Under the pieces are notes generated by a model. The model was given only the letters and a program-made list of their open reading frames with translations. It searched no databases and was not told the DNA's origin. The position numbers and the translations under genes are program-made. From Prevotella sp. (GTDB taxonomy: Bacteria > Bacteroidota > Bacteroidia > Bacteroidales > Bacteroidaceae), in the NCBI GenBank assembly GCA_017509155.1, contig JAFWQE010000177.1, forward strand, positions 1-51,666: a DNA stretch of 51,666 nt, given 5' to 3'. Numbering within the stretch: the stretch's first letter is position 1; each line of letters begins with the position of its first letter. Below are positions 14,651 through 24,398 of the stretch, piece after piece.

Positions 14651-16315
14651 TTATTTTCCGCTGAGTGCGTCGCAGAATGCCTTGTAGGTGGCAGTGCGCA
14701 CCCAGTCCTTGCTATTGGCGTCGATAGCCCAGAGGCCCACAGGATCGGTGGTGTCCGCGAGGTTGCCCTTGCAGATGCCGGCCTGCTTGTCGTTTGGAAT
14801 CTTGGACATGTAGCTCTTGATGACATGACCGTAGAAGTCGGCAAGCCTCTGACGCTGATCAGCAGAGATACTCTTTGCTGCTACACTTACACCCGCTTCG
14901 TCCTGATACTTGATGTCGAAGTTGGAGAGACGGATAAGCTTGCCCGTGGAAGCAAGGTTGTCGAGGAGGGTGTTGAGAGATGCCTCGGTGGCTGCCTGCA
15001 CTTGCGGATCCTCGCTGTAGACGAGATTCAGCTTGGCATTGATGCCATCGATCTTTGCGCCGTTGGCGTCCCAGATGTTGATCCAGTACTTGAGACTCTC
15101 GAATTTCTTCTGGTCATCGAGACCCGACTCGCTGATGAAGAACTTCAGCTCTGCAGGGTTGCCGCCATACTTTTCGAATGAAGAGCTGGCCACGCGCGAC
15201 ACTACGGGTGCATAGTTCTCGCTGCCAAGCACGTCCTGCCAGAAGATGCTCTCGGTGGAGTGCTTCAGGTCGTACATGCCGTTCTCGAGCTCGGCCTTGC
15301 TGTCGATAGCCTCGTCGATGAGGTCGAACGACTTGATGCGGCCTTCGTTGATCTTCATCAGACCGTCGCACCATGCGTTGAGGGCATAGTTGATGGTGTC
15401 TGTCCTCTCCTGAGCTGTCTGCGGACGATGGTTGTCGGGGTAGTAGCCTACCTCAACCTTCTGGATATAGAGAACGGCACTACGCGTGTTCTCAATTCTC
15501 AGATAGCCCTCCGTAGCGTCGGGTGCACTCTGAGCCTCGACCACGACCTTAGTCCACTTACCAGGCTTGAGGGTCCACTTTCCGTCAGGACCGGTTCCGT
15601 CAACCTTTTTGCCGGAGAAGGTAATGTTGTAGGATGCTTCCTTGTCAACCTTTACCCAGAAGGTCGTGGTATATTTAGCGAGCGGATCCACATCGAAGCC
15701 TTCAATGATGCGCACTTGGCCTGGTGTCGGAGTGGCACTGATCTGAAGAACATTCTGATCATCATACTTGACGATAGATGCCTTACCCTTGTCTACAGTA
15801 CCAGGAAATTCTCCTACAGGCATATCATTGTAGTTAACCTTCTTTCCTTCTACGAAATCAACCTGGATTTCAATGGGAGCCGTGAGCATGTTGAGCCAGT
15901 CGTCAGCCTGATTGGCATTGGCAACAATAGGACTGCCAAACACCTCACCGCCGATATCCTCTACATGGTCGAGAAGGTCCTTCATGTCGAGGAAGTTCAT
16001 GATACCCTTGGCATTGACGATGTTTCCCGACATGAGCGTGGTGCCGAAAGCAAGGTTGTCGAAGTTGGTGACGGCTGCGGCATGCGCCAGTTCCTGCTTG
16101 TTGAAGTCAGTCACTTTGAGCGTGGCACCAAGAGACATGTTGGCATATTTGCTTCTGTCGATGTACGACTTGATAGGAGCCAGGTCCTTGTACGGCTCTA
16201 CGAAAGTGGGATCGGGCTGAGCGACAAAGTCGTCAGTCTCGTTATAGTCGGCACAGGACACAGCGAGTGCGCCTGCAGCCAACATATAAAGACCGTTTCT
16301 TAAAATTCTGTTCAT
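14651..16315 (-). CDS. GH10-fold lipoprotein with degenerate active site (putative surface xylan-binding protein), in the xyn10C position
   Basis: A 554-residue predicted lipoprotein (LAVSC, Cys21). It aligns by eye with a GH10 xylanase split by a carbohydrate-binding module: the first GH10 part is about 44-150, a CBM4/22-like insert about 150-295, and the rest of the barrel 300-552. The order matches Xyn10C of P. bryantii and the Bacteroides xylan clusters, where the gene follows xusE. But the catalytic site is gone. The nucleophile motif TELD is S464-N-F-D467, so Glu is replaced by Asn465. WDVVNEA is F330-D-L-I-D-E-A336, so the Asn is lost though Glu335 remains. RGHTLVWH is F126-G-S-P-I-V-A-N133. 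The QxH motif is K428-L-N430. I therefore infer a non-catalytic xylan-binding protein. Spacing to xusE is 18 bp. The fold assignment is strong by pattern but not computed. Confidence 0.78.
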   Translation of the reverse strand: MNRILRNGLYMLAAGALAVSCADYNETDDFVAQPDPTFVEPYKDLAPIKSYIDRSKYANMSLGATLKVTDFNKQELAHAAAVTNFDNLAFGTTLMSGNIVNAKGIMNFLDMKDLLDHVEDIGGEVFGSPIVANANQADDWLNMLTAPIEIQVDFVEGKKVNYNDMPVGEFPGTVDKGKASIVKYDDQNVLQISATPTPGQVRIIEGFDVDPLAKYTTTFWVKVDKEASYNITFSGKKVDGTGPDGKWTLKPGKWTKVVVEAQSAPDATEGYLRIENTRSAVLYIQKVEVGYYPDNHRPQTAQERTDTINYALNAWCDGLMKINEGRIKSFDLIDEAIDSKAELENGMYDLKHSTESIFWQDVLGSENYAPVVSRVASSSFEKYGGNPAELKFFISESGLDDQKKFESLKYWINIWDANGAKIDGINAKLNLVYSEDPQVQAATEASLNTLLDNLASTGKLIRLSNFDIKYQDEAGVSVAAKSISADQRQRLADFYGHVIKSYMSKIPNDKQAGICKGNLADTTDPVGLWAIDANSKDWVRTATYKAFCDALSGK

Positions 16316-16333
16316 ATTCTTTGCCTCCTATTA

Positions 16334-17464
16334 TTATTTTACGTATTTGGGTGAGAAGAATACTTTCTGGTTAGACTCACGGGTCTGAACAACGAGGGTG
16401 TCGGTGGTTGACACCTGGATGTCGCTGTTCTTGAAGTTCACTTCGTAAGCCAGACGGAGGATGTCGCGCGATACGGGCTTGCCGTTCATGCTTCCCCACT
16501 GGTAGTCCTTGTATTCTGCCCTATCCGTTCCGTTGACGATGAATTCGCCGGAACCAGTGGCGGTCACGTTCTCATCGTCGGTGGACACTGTGCACTGATT
16601 GCCATTGAACGTAAGGATGAGGTTGCAGGAAATGGAGGCGGAGTTGCCGGCACGCTTAAAGGAAACCGGGAAGATGGCCTGCGACATGTTCTTTGTGGTG
16701 ATGCCGCAAATCTCGTCGTTCTGGTTAACCGGGTTCTCCTTGTAATGATCGAGGTCGGAATTCACCAACGTGAAGTCCTTGCGGACTACCTTGATGGTAT
16801 TGCCTTTCTCCGTCACATTGTCGACACCGCGGCGGATATACTTGCCCTGCCAGGGGTTCATGTACCTCACGCAGTAGAGCACATAGTCCTTGGCCAGAAC
16901 ATCCCAGTCCTCGGTATTCGTGCGCGACGGCGACAGGCCTTCACGCGGTGTGCCGGTGAGGATGTGGTCGATGCCTCTGACGCTTTTCATCACCAGAGGA
17001 ATGACGTATGTGTTCTTCGTGGCATTGGGGTCGCTGAAGAAAGCGTCGGTGAACTGCACTTCCACATAGCCGCGAGGGTCACCCTTGTAAGGAATGACAT
17101 TGGACGAAAGCTGATAGTAGGCCGATGGCATGGGCAGCACGGGCTCTGATGCGTTTCCACCATCGTCGACAAACCAGAGGTTGTCGCAGAGAGTGGGATC
17201 GACAGCTATTTCCACGTATGCGTCACGTCCACCGTAGGCACCGCCCATGGTCGACCAGATACGGCACTTGTGCTCGTTGTCGAGTGTATTGTCGTAGATG
17301 TCGTTGCCAAGCACGAGTGTACGCACTGGGAACTGATAGGCGAAGTAGGCGGTTGTGCCTCCTTCATAGTCGGGGAACTCGTTCTCATCATTATAGCAAG
17401 ATGCACAGGTGAGAGAGAGTGCTCCCAAGGCTATTCCGTATATAACTTTATTGAGGTTCATCAT
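16334..17464 (-). CDS. xusE: XusE-like surface lipoprotein (DUF1735 / DUF5627)
   Basis: A 376-residue lipoprotein with lipobox around CASC (Cys20 or Cys23). The N-terminal half (about 30-170, YFAYQFPVRTLVLGNDIYDN, YVIPLVMKS) resembles DUF1735 of surface glycan-binding proteins. The C-terminal half (about 190-376) matches the DUF5627 type and ends in RLAYEVNFKNSDIQ...VFFSPKYVK. In the conserved xylan cluster of rumen and gut Bacteroidota (xusA-xusB-xusC-xusD-xusE-xyn10C) a protein of this size stands in exactly this place. It probably binds xylan on the cell surface together with the SusD proteins. It lies 23 bp after the second SusD gene and 18 bp before the GH10-like gene, in one operon. Confidence 0.85.
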   Translation of the reverse strand: MMNLNKVIYGIALGALSLTCASCYNDENEFPDYEGGTTAYFAYQFPVRTLVLGNDIYDNTLDNEHKCRIWSTMGGAYGGRDAYVEIAVDPTLCDNLWFVDDGGNASEPVLPMPSAYYQLSSNVIPYKGDPRGYVEVQFTDAFFSDPNATKNTYVIPLVMKSVRGIDHILTGTPREGLSPSRTNTEDWDVLAKDYVLYCVRYMNPWQGKYIRRGVDNVTEKGNTIKVVRKDFTLVNSDLDHYKENPVNQNDEICGITTKNMSQAIFPVSFKRAGNSASISCNLILTFNGNQCTVSTDDENVTATGSGEFIVNGTDRAEYKDYQWGSMNGKPVSRDILRLAYEVNFKNSDIQVSTTDTLVVQTRESNQKVFFSPKYVK

Positions 17465-17487
17465 AATGATAAATATTTAATGTATTA

Positions 17488-19344
17488 TTACCAACCCTTG
17501 TTCTGCTTAAGATTACTCCATTTGAGTACTTCACTCTTCGGTATCGGACCGTAACACTGGTAAGAGTTGTCGTAAGTGCGAGGCTCAACGTCGATGAGGG
17601 TATAGGTGAGCACACCTGTCTCATCGTTGCGCGTAATCTTCATGCCCCTGACCGTTTCGTTGAGCGGCAGCATCCAGCGACGGAGGTCCCAGAAGCGCTT
17701 GTTCTCGAAGCAGAGCTCAATGCGGCGCTCGTTGCGGATGAGGTTTGTCATCTTTGCCTGGTCAGTAGCGCACTCCTCAAGATAGACATCGCCTTCAGGA
17801 AGTGCAACGCCGATTTCGTTTGTGGCAAGACCGGCACGAGTGCGGATGGCCTTGATGACGTCGTAGGCAGTGAAGCCAACGCCTGTTGGATCGGCCTTGG
17901 GTCCCCATGCGTCGTTGGCGGCTTCTGCGTAAGCAAGGAAGAGCTCGGTGTAGCGGATGCGGGGATAGATGTGCTGCTGCTCAATAAGCGAGCTGGTCTG
18001 AGGGCTGACGTCGTCGCGCATGAGTTTCAGCAGATAATAGCCTGTACGTGTTGAGGCGGCGATACTGTTGAGGTTGTCATCGGTCTCCTTCTTATCGTTC
18101 GGATACAGACCAGTGATGATAACAGTTCTCCTTAATGTCATGCCGTTGTAGAGGACATCGTCGGAAAGACGCGGGTCACGGTTCACATAAGGATTATTGG
18201 GGTCATAGCCCGAATTAGGATCCGTGATAGGACGACCGTTGCGCATGGGGAATGCATCGACGAGGTTCTGTGAGGGATTCACTCGTCCGTTTCCGAACAA
18301 TGTCGGCGGGAAGTTCGTTCTCTCCTGGTCTGCATTCTTATGACGGTCTTCACGCCAGATGATCTCAGGAATGTCTGCATTGCTTTCGATAACGGTCTTA
18401 AACGAAGACTTGTACCAGTCCTTGTCGCCAGACTTGTCGAAGCCGTCCATTCCACCAATGCGCTTGAGGACATTGGCGCAGAGCGCTGCTGCCTCGGCGG
18501 AGGTGACGCCACTCTGTTCGCGGAATGCTGGACTTGCAGCAAGAAGGGCAATCTGAGCCTTAATGGCCTCGGCTATCTTACCCGACAGGAGACCTTTGGC
18601 CTTTTGGCCGAACACGAGGTTGAAGCCAGAAACATTTGCGCCGAGAGCCTGATACTTTGCAGGAATAAGGTCGCCTTCGTTGATTCCCAGGTCTTTATAG
18701 TCTGCAGGAAGAAGCGCCATGGCACTGTCGCAGTCAGCAAAGCACTGCTTCACGCAATCGGCGAAAGTGGCGCGTGGCTGGTTATAGTCGGAACTACCGT
18801 CTTCGGGAGTGGTCAGCAAGGGAACTCCGTAGAGCACGCCGTCGTCGGCATAGCCACCATGAGCCTGAAGCAGGTAATAATAGAAGAGAGCACGCAGGCC
18901 AAAAGCCTCGCCTTTCAGACGGTCGATGAACATCTGCTGCTTTGAGCGGGCACTCGGTGCCCACTTCACTTTGTCCACGATGGTGAAGAAAAGATTCACA
19001 TACTGAATGCCCTCCTTACATTTGTCCCACTGAGACATGGGGTTGTAGTCAGAAGCCCACGAGCCCGTAGCCATATTCACGAGATTCGTGCCCGTCTGGT
19101 TGGAGACGGCATCATCCGTGGCAATGTCGGTCTGTGTGGTCGTAATATAAGGAAGACATTCGTAGCCGTGCATCAGCAGACCATGTGCATACATAGACTC
19201 CTCTGTCATGTCTTCTACCTGTCGCTGATTCTCTTTTGCCGGTTCGAACATGTCGTCGCAAGAGCAAAGCAGACCCCCGACAACACCCCCGAGGGGGAGA
19301 GCCGTTGCCAGGTACAGGCCATATTTAACAATACTTTTTCTCAT
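17488..19344 (-). CDS. xusD: SusD-like nutrient-binding lipoprotein (second pair)
   Basis: A 618-residue SusD/RagB family lipoprotein (LLCSC, Cys27 or Cys29). It has the N-terminal SusD-like region with TPR helices (RLKGEAFGLRALFYYYLLQAHGGY, the characteristic R.LRA.YY segment) and the C-terminal part with YPRIRYTELFLAYAEAAND and LIRNERRIELCFENKRFWDLRRWM. It ends in YGPIPKSEVLKWSNLKQNKGW, the usual SusD ending. It caps the SusC encoded 27 bp upstream and captures oligosaccharide at the cell surface. Homologue of XusD by order and size. Confidence 0.95.
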   Translation of the reverse strand: MRKSIVKYGLYLATALPLGGVVGGLLCSCDDMFEPAKENQRQVEDMTEESMYAHGLLMHGYECLPYITTTQTDIATDDAVSNQTGTNLVNMATGSWASDYNPMSQWDKCKEGIQYVNLFFTIVDKVKWAPSARSKQQMFIDRLKGEAFGLRALFYYYLLQAHGGYADDGVLYGVPLLTTPEDGSSDYNQPRATFADCVKQCFADCDSAMALLPADYKDLGINEGDLIPAKYQALGANVSGFNLVFGQKAKGLLSGKIAEAIKAQIALLAASPAFREQSGVTSAEAAALCANVLKRIGGMDGFDKSGDKDWYKSSFKTVIESNADIPEIIWREDRHKNADQERTNFPPTLFGNGRVNPSQNLVDAFPMRNGRPITDPNSGYDPNNPYVNRDPRLSDDVLYNGMTLRRTVIITGLYPNDKKETDDNLNSIAASTRTGYYLLKLMRDDVSPQTSSLIEQQHIYPRIRYTELFLAYAEAANDAWGPKADPTGVGFTAYDVIKAIRTRAGLATNEIGVALPEGDVYLEECATDQAKMTNLIRNERRIELCFENKRFWDLRRWMLPLNETVRGMKITRNDETGVLTYTLIDVEPRTYDNSYQCYGPIPKSEVLKWSNLKQNKGW

Positions 19345-19370
19345 AATTATCTATTTTTCCTTTTTTTTCT

Positions 19371-22328
19371 TTAGAGAGTTACCTTAACACCAAGATTATA
19401 GAAACGAGTCTGTGGTGCATAGCCAACGCTTGTCTCCATCATCTTGCGATGCTTGGAAATCGTGAGAAGATCGTTTCCGTTCAGATAGACCGAGAGAGCC
19501 TTCACCCACTTTCCTTCAAAGATATCCTTGGGGAAATCGTAGGTAAGCTGAATCTTGCGAAGATTGAAGCGGTCGGTGCTGTAGAGCCAGAAGGTAGAGC
19601 CAGCGGCATTGTTTGCCGAGCTCAGCGAAGTCAGACGAGGATGCGTTGCCACATCGGCTGTCTCCGGTGTCCAACGGCCACGAGCATTAACAGAGTACTT
19701 GGCTTCTCCACTCATATAGAAGTAACCGCCGTTCATCATTCCCTTACCACCGTACTGGCCATTGCCGAGCATGAAGAGCGTGAAGTTCTTATACTTCAGC
19801 GTGAGGTTCAGTCCGATGTGCCAAGGAGTGCCGATATTGCCAAAGCCTGTATTGTCGCCGAGGTTGTTTACCTGACCGGACCTGCCAAGGACAATCTGGT
19901 CTAAGTTAGTGATGACACCGTCACCATTTACGTCCTCGTACTTCAGGTCACCAGGCTGGATGGCGCCGCCGAGCTGCGACCTAGGCACTCCGTCCTTCAG
20001 AGCATACACCGTCTTACCATCGGCTGTGGTCGAGATGTTGAAGTCATCGGCTGTATAGAAGCCAAGGCAATTGTAGCCCCAAAGAGCGTCAAGCCACTGT
20101 CCCTCTGAGTATTTGTGAGGCGCATTCGGATCGAGGGTCTCATCGATTTTCTTCCACTTGGTTGTGACATAGGTACCGACGACACCGAGCTGTGCGTGAA
20201 CCTGACCGAACTGCTTCTGAGCCGTTACGCTGAAGTCGAAGCCTTTGCGGTTCTGGATATCGTTGTTGAGGGCGGGCTTGAATGAACTGCCATTGAGACC
20301 ACTCTGCAAGTGAGAGGGAATGATTGACGGGGTCTGAGGAATGAATCCATCCATATCTGTATTAAAGAATGTAAGGTCGGTGGTGATGAGCTTGTTGAAG
20401 AACGAACCACGGAGACTTACAGAGAACTCCTTGCGATGTACGAAGTCAAGAGCCGGGTTGGAACCCGTCTTGGAGAAAGTATAGTCTGTGCTGACTCCTT
20501 CATTCCAGGAGAAGCTGCCGCCGATTTTATCCCACAGGGCATCATAGATGTAGAAACTATCGTCGCCCATATACACATCGGCGTCCTCGTTCAGGTCGCT
20601 ATAGGATGCACTGAGCATCAGGTCATCGATGAAGCTTCCGCTCAGGAAGTTCTCCTTGGCAATGTTCCAACCAAGTGTGAACGACGGTGAAATGGCTTCG
20701 CGATTGCCTTTGGGAAGACGTGCGGAATGAACACCGGCGAACGAAGCGTCGGCAAAGTAGCGACCCATATAGTCATAACCAACCTGCAAACCTAAGTTGA
20801 CGTTTGCATAACGATGGTATGCGCGGCTGGCTGTCGTGGTGTACATGTTGCCCAGGAACATTCCCGTTACATGATGCTTGCCACCGAATGTGTGGTCGTA
20901 GTCGAAATGACCGTTCCAGCTGATTGTCTGACGGTACTTGGTATCCGACATAGACATGTGACCTGTCACAAGTTCGTCGTTCTGCTGAGTAATACCAACG
21001 ATAATGTCCTGAGAGTTATAGTTACTCCAAGTCGGGATAAACACAGCATACTTGTTGTTGTACGACAGGCTGTAGTTGGCAGCATAGTCGATGGAGAACA
21101 TCGTCTTGAACGACAGACCTCTCACGAACTTATCCAAATCGTAGATAATACCTGCGTCGAACTGGAACTGACGGCTCACAGCTCTGGTCTTTCCACCGAA
21201 ATAGCAATCGGCGATGGCATTGGTCTGGGTATTCTTCGTACCACCGGGGAAATACTTTCCGTCGAGAAGGTTCAGAGACTTGCCAAGGATGGCGAGAGCC
21301 TTTGAAGCATTCGGGTCGACCATGTCAATAGAAATCAGCGGAGCTGCGTTTTCCGGGAAGTTCGGACGCATGGATGCTGCGTCGCTCCAGAAGTTGCCTT
21401 TGTTCTGGTTGGCATTGTAGAACGTGGCACTCACATTGGCAAAACCCTTGACGAGCTTGTTGACGACGAGGTCCACATTACCACGCACGCTGAAACGGTC
21501 AGTGTAGTTATCCTTTGCCGGACCGAAGTTGATCAGGTCTTCGAAGCGATAGTAATTGATGTTCGTGTAGAAGTGAGCACGTGTGCCACCACCCTGAATC
21601 TCCAATGTTGCTTCAGAACGGTTGTAAACCTTGCGGATATACTCATCTGAATAGTAGTTGACATTGGGATAACGATAGGGATTCACACCTGCGGCGTGGT
21701 TGTAGATGGCCTGCTGTGAATACTCGGGCTTAGGTCCAAGTCCATCGTTGATACGGGCTTCGTTGTAAAGTGTCATATACTCTGCGGAACCCAAATACTC
21801 AGGAAATTCCTTGGCCACATGGAACCCAGTATTGGCGTTTGCCGTAATCTGGAGTCCGTCCACCTTTCCGCGCTTGGTAGTGATAAGGATAGCGCCCTTG
21901 GCACCTTTAGGACCGTAGAGCACCACAGCCTGTGCACCCTTGAGGAAAGTGACCTGCTCGATTTCTGAAGGCAGCACGTTGTTTGACGGGCGCTTCACGC
22001 CGTCGATGATAACAATCGGAAGGTTGGCATTGTCGTTGTTGTCAAGCCGCTCATTGTCCATACCCCAAAGGTTGTTGCCGTTCCATCCGCCGACAAGTGC
22101 ATACATGTCTTCAAGGCTACCCATGGTATAGTCCTTCTTCTGCAGCTCTTCCATGTCGACATAGGAAATGCCTCCGAGAAGATGGTCGGGATCCTTGTCG
22201 CGGAAAGCAACATGGACTTTCTTTTGTACCACGACAGAATCAGCCTCGTCCTCGACCTGTGCATTGACCGTCAGTGGCGACACCGCAAGCATGGCAAAGA
22301 GAATTATGTTTGTTTTTATCTTTTCCAT
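19371..22328 (-). CDS. xusC: SusC-like TonB-dependent transporter (second pair), short N-terminus
   Basis: An outer-membrane TonB-dependent channel for xylo-oligosaccharides, 985 residues from the start chosen here. I prefer the Met at 22328 (MEKIKTNIILFAMLAVSPLTVNAQ, a good signal peptide). The alternative at 22361 adds 11 residues from a low-complexity TTTTCAATT tract. Unlike the first SusC, it has no CarboxypepD_reg-like domain: the plug begins almost at once (LPIVIIDGVKR, GAQAVVLYGPKGAKGAILITTKRG). The barrel then continues to the C-terminal RFYNLGVKVTL. A shortened N-terminal extension is known for some SusC paralogues. It is encoded just downstream of the first SusD, 46 bp from its stop codon, and 26 bp upstream of its own SusD partner. 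Confidence 0.94.
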   Translation of the reverse strand: MEKIKTNIILFAMLAVSPLTVNAQVEDEADSVVVQKKVHVAFRDKDPDHLLGGISYVDMEELQKKDYTMGSLEDMYALVGGWNGNNLWGMDNERLDNNDNANLPIVIIDGVKRPSNNVLPSEIEQVTFLKGAQAVVLYGPKGAKGAILITTKRGKVDGLQITANANTGFHVAKEFPEYLGSAEYMTLYNEARINDGLGPKPEYSQQAIYNHAAGVNPYRYPNVNYYSDEYIRKVYNRSEATLEIQGGGTRAHFYTNINYYRFEDLINFGPAKDNYTDRFSVRGNVDLVVNKLVKGFANVSATFYNANQNKGNFWSDAASMRPNFPENAAPLISIDMVDPNASKALAILGKSLNLLDGKYFPGGTKNTQTNAIADCYFGGKTRAVSRQFQFDAGIIYDLDKFVRGLSFKTMFSIDYAANYSLSYNNKYAVFIPTWSNYNSQDIIVGITQQNDELVTGHMSMSDTKYRQTISWNGHFDYDHTFGGKHHVTGMFLGNMYTTTASRAYHRYANVNLGLQVGYDYMGRYFADASFAGVHSARLPKGNREAISPSFTLGWNIAKENFLSGSFIDDLMLSASYSDLNEDADVYMGDDSFYIYDALWDKIGGSFSWNEGVSTDYTFSKTGSNPALDFVHRKEFSVSLRGSFFNKLITTDLTFFNTDMDGFIPQTPSIIPSHLQSGLNGSSFKPALNNDIQNRKGFDFSVTAQKQFGQVHAQLGVVGTYVTTKWKKIDETLDPNAPHKYSEGQWLDALWGYNCLGFYTADDFNISTTADGKTVYALKDGVPRSQLGGAIQPGDLKYEDVNGDGVITNLDQIVLGRSGQVNNLGDNTGFGNIGTPWHIGLNLTLKYKNFTLFMLGNGQYGGKGMMNGGYFYMSGEAKYSVNARGRWTPETADVATHPRLTSLSSANNAAGSTFWLYSTDRFNLRKIQLTYDFPKDIFEGKWVKALSVYLNGNDLLTISKHRKMMETSVGYAPQTRFYNLGVKVTL

Positions 22329-22374
22329 AAAATTGTCCATTTTCAGATTTTCAATTTTCAATTCTTAATTGTCT

Positions 22375-24384
22375 TTACCATCCTGGATTTTGAGCGAATC
22401 CTTCGTAAAGATAGATATCCTTGTCAGGAAGCGGGAACCAGTAGTGCTTTGATTCCAGACGACGGGTAATCAGCTCCTGCTTGTGGAAGTTACCGATGCG
22501 TGCGTCCTTCGGATCGTGGTCCTTAAACCAAGCGGCTGTTTCCAAACGCTCGAACTCGTGAGAGTACTTCACCGTGTAGGGAGGTTCAGTCAGGAGAAGC
22601 CAGCGCTGCAGGTCGCACCAGCGGAAGCCTTCGAAGGAAAGCTCCACAGCGCGCTCACGGCGTACTTCATCGATGAAATGCTCTCTGGTGTCACGGAGAT
22701 TAGCTGCAACGTGTTCCATAGGATAATCGGCAGAGTTGACGCGGTCGCGGAGCGCGTTGATGGCATCAACAGCCGACAGCTGCGGGCAATAGAGAGGCCT
22801 TTCGGTCAGCTGGCTGGCACCCGTTGCGATTGCGGCTCTTGCCTCGGCATACATCAGATAGATGTCAGCAAGGCGCATGTAGGGAAGATAGCTCTGGAAG
22901 CTGTAATCCCAATCGTACCATTTGTCGCCCTGGTTACACTGGTGAGGAATGAGCTTCTGAATGAAATAGCCCGTGCTGCTGCCATGGTCGATGTCGCGCA
23001 TGGCGCCACCGGTGAAGAGGTCGCAGTACTCAAGCTTTTTCTGGTTTTCATTCAAGGCATCTGTACTCAGTACGTAGTGGAATCCGTCGAACACGATATC
23101 ATGATAGAATCGTGGGTCGCGGTCTTTGTAAGGATGCTCGGGGTCCCATCCAGAAGCAGGATTCAGCACATATTCACCGTTCCGCACCAGATAGATGGGC
23201 TGTCCGTTAGCCATTCCGTACTGGTCTATGAGGTTGGCTGTGGGATGGTGGATGATGTTGTCGTGGTCTACGAGACCTGCCACCTTCGGGCCAAAGATCT
23301 TAGCGCAGTTCCAGTTGGCAGAGTTTGCACCGGGATAGACACCGCGGAAGATAGCCTCACAAGAGCCAGGCATCTTCCAGCTGTCCTTCACTGTGTAGAA
23401 GATGTCTGAATAGTTGGTCTCTGCATTGTCATCACGCACATGGTCGTAGATGTTAGAGTACCTGTACTCAGCGAGTTTGTATTTCACACTTCCCTTGACG
23501 ACCAGGTCGAGAGCCCTACCGAGTGTCTCAGCTGCCTTCTGGCAGTACTCCACATCGTAATCGTATGTCTTGCCGTTTGAGCTTGCGCCCAGCAGCTGAG
23601 GAGAGCCGCCGTTCTTGGCCTTCTCCATCTCCTTCATGAGCGGAGAACCTGCCCAGAGGTAGCACTTGCCAAGATAGCAGAGCGCCATGAACTTGTTGAC
23701 GCGCAGTTCGTTCTTTCCTGAGGTCTGCATACCAGCAAGTGTCTCGTCCCAGTCCAGGGGAAGGAGATTGTAGGCTCTTTCGAAGTCTTCAGCACAGCGG
23801 TCGGCGCACTCCTGGAAACTGAGTCGTGGGAGCTCGGGGATGCTTGTTGCCTCGAAAGTCTGGTCAATGTAAGGCAGACCACCGAAGTAGCACATCAGCT
23901 CGAAATGCCACCATGCGCGGAAGAAATACATCTGCCCGAGCAACAGGTCGCGCTCCTCGTCACTTCCGACGAGCGACTTGATCTGCTCAATACCCATATT
24001 ACACTTACGGATGCAGTACCAAGAGTTTCTCCAGAGTGAGCTTCTGTCACCATTGAGCCAGCACTGAGTGTTGTTGTACCAGTCACGATAGTTGCCGAGG
24101 TCGACCTGATGGTCCATGTGAGCATAGCCTTCAGGGTTGTGTACGGCATCGTCGCCAAAATTCCATGCAGTACAATAATTGACCTTCTGCTTGTCAGGAA
24201 TCAGGTTATAGATTTCCTCTATATATCCCTGGAAGTTGCGGTAGTTCTTGAATGCCTCATCCTCAGCCACGATAGACTCTGGGTCCTTGTCGAGCCAATC
24301 GGTGCAAGAAGTGAAGGAAGCACCGCCAGCCAGGACAAGCAGCGAACCGCACAGAAGGGATTTGATATTATTATTATATTTCAT
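22375..24384 (-). CDS. xusB: SusD-like nutrient-binding lipoprotein (first pair)
   Basis: A 669-residue SusD/RagB lipoprotein (FTSC, Cys27). Typical features are LLLGQMYFFRAWWHFELMCYFGGLPYID (TPR region), LPYMRLADIYLMYAEARA and RRERAVELSFEGFRWCDLQRWLL. The end, YWFPLPDKDIYLYEGFAQNPGW, is canonical. It pairs with the SusC gene 14 bp upstream and corresponds to XusB in order and size. It is expected to bind long xylan fragments on the outer membrane. Nothing is odd in the frame or in key motifs. Confidence 0.95.
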   Translation of the reverse strand: MKYNNNIKSLLCGSLLVLAGGASFTSCTDWLDKDPESIVAEDEAFKNYRNFQGYIEEIYNLIPDKQKVNYCTAWNFGDDAVHNPEGYAHMDHQVDLGNYRDWYNNTQCWLNGDRSSLWRNSWYCIRKCNMGIEQIKSLVGSDEERDLLLGQMYFFRAWWHFELMCYFGGLPYIDQTFEATSIPELPRLSFQECADRCAEDFERAYNLLPLDWDETLAGMQTSGKNELRVNKFMALCYLGKCYLWAGSPLMKEMEKAKNGGSPQLLGASSNGKTYDYDVEYCQKAAETLGRALDLVVKGSVKYKLAEYRYSNIYDHVRDDNAETNYSDIFYTVKDSWKMPGSCEAIFRGVYPGANSANWNCAKIFGPKVAGLVDHDNIIHHPTANLIDQYGMANGQPIYLVRNGEYVLNPASGWDPEHPYKDRDPRFYHDIVFDGFHYVLSTDALNENQKKLEYCDLFTGGAMRDIDHGSSTGYFIQKLIPHQCNQGDKWYDWDYSFQSYLPYMRLADIYLMYAEARAAIATGASQLTERPLYCPQLSAVDAINALRDRVNSADYPMEHVAANLRDTREHFIDEVRRERAVELSFEGFRWCDLQRWLLLTEPPYTVKYSHEFERLETAAWFKDHDPKDARIGNFHKQELITRRLESKHYWFPLPDKDIYLYEGFAQNPGW

Positions 24385-24398
24385 AATAGGTATAGCGA

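Noticed and set aside
14651-16315. Annotation as an active GH10 xylanase
   Set aside because: The fold pattern fits, but nucleophile, substrate-binding His/Trp and QxH residues are missing.
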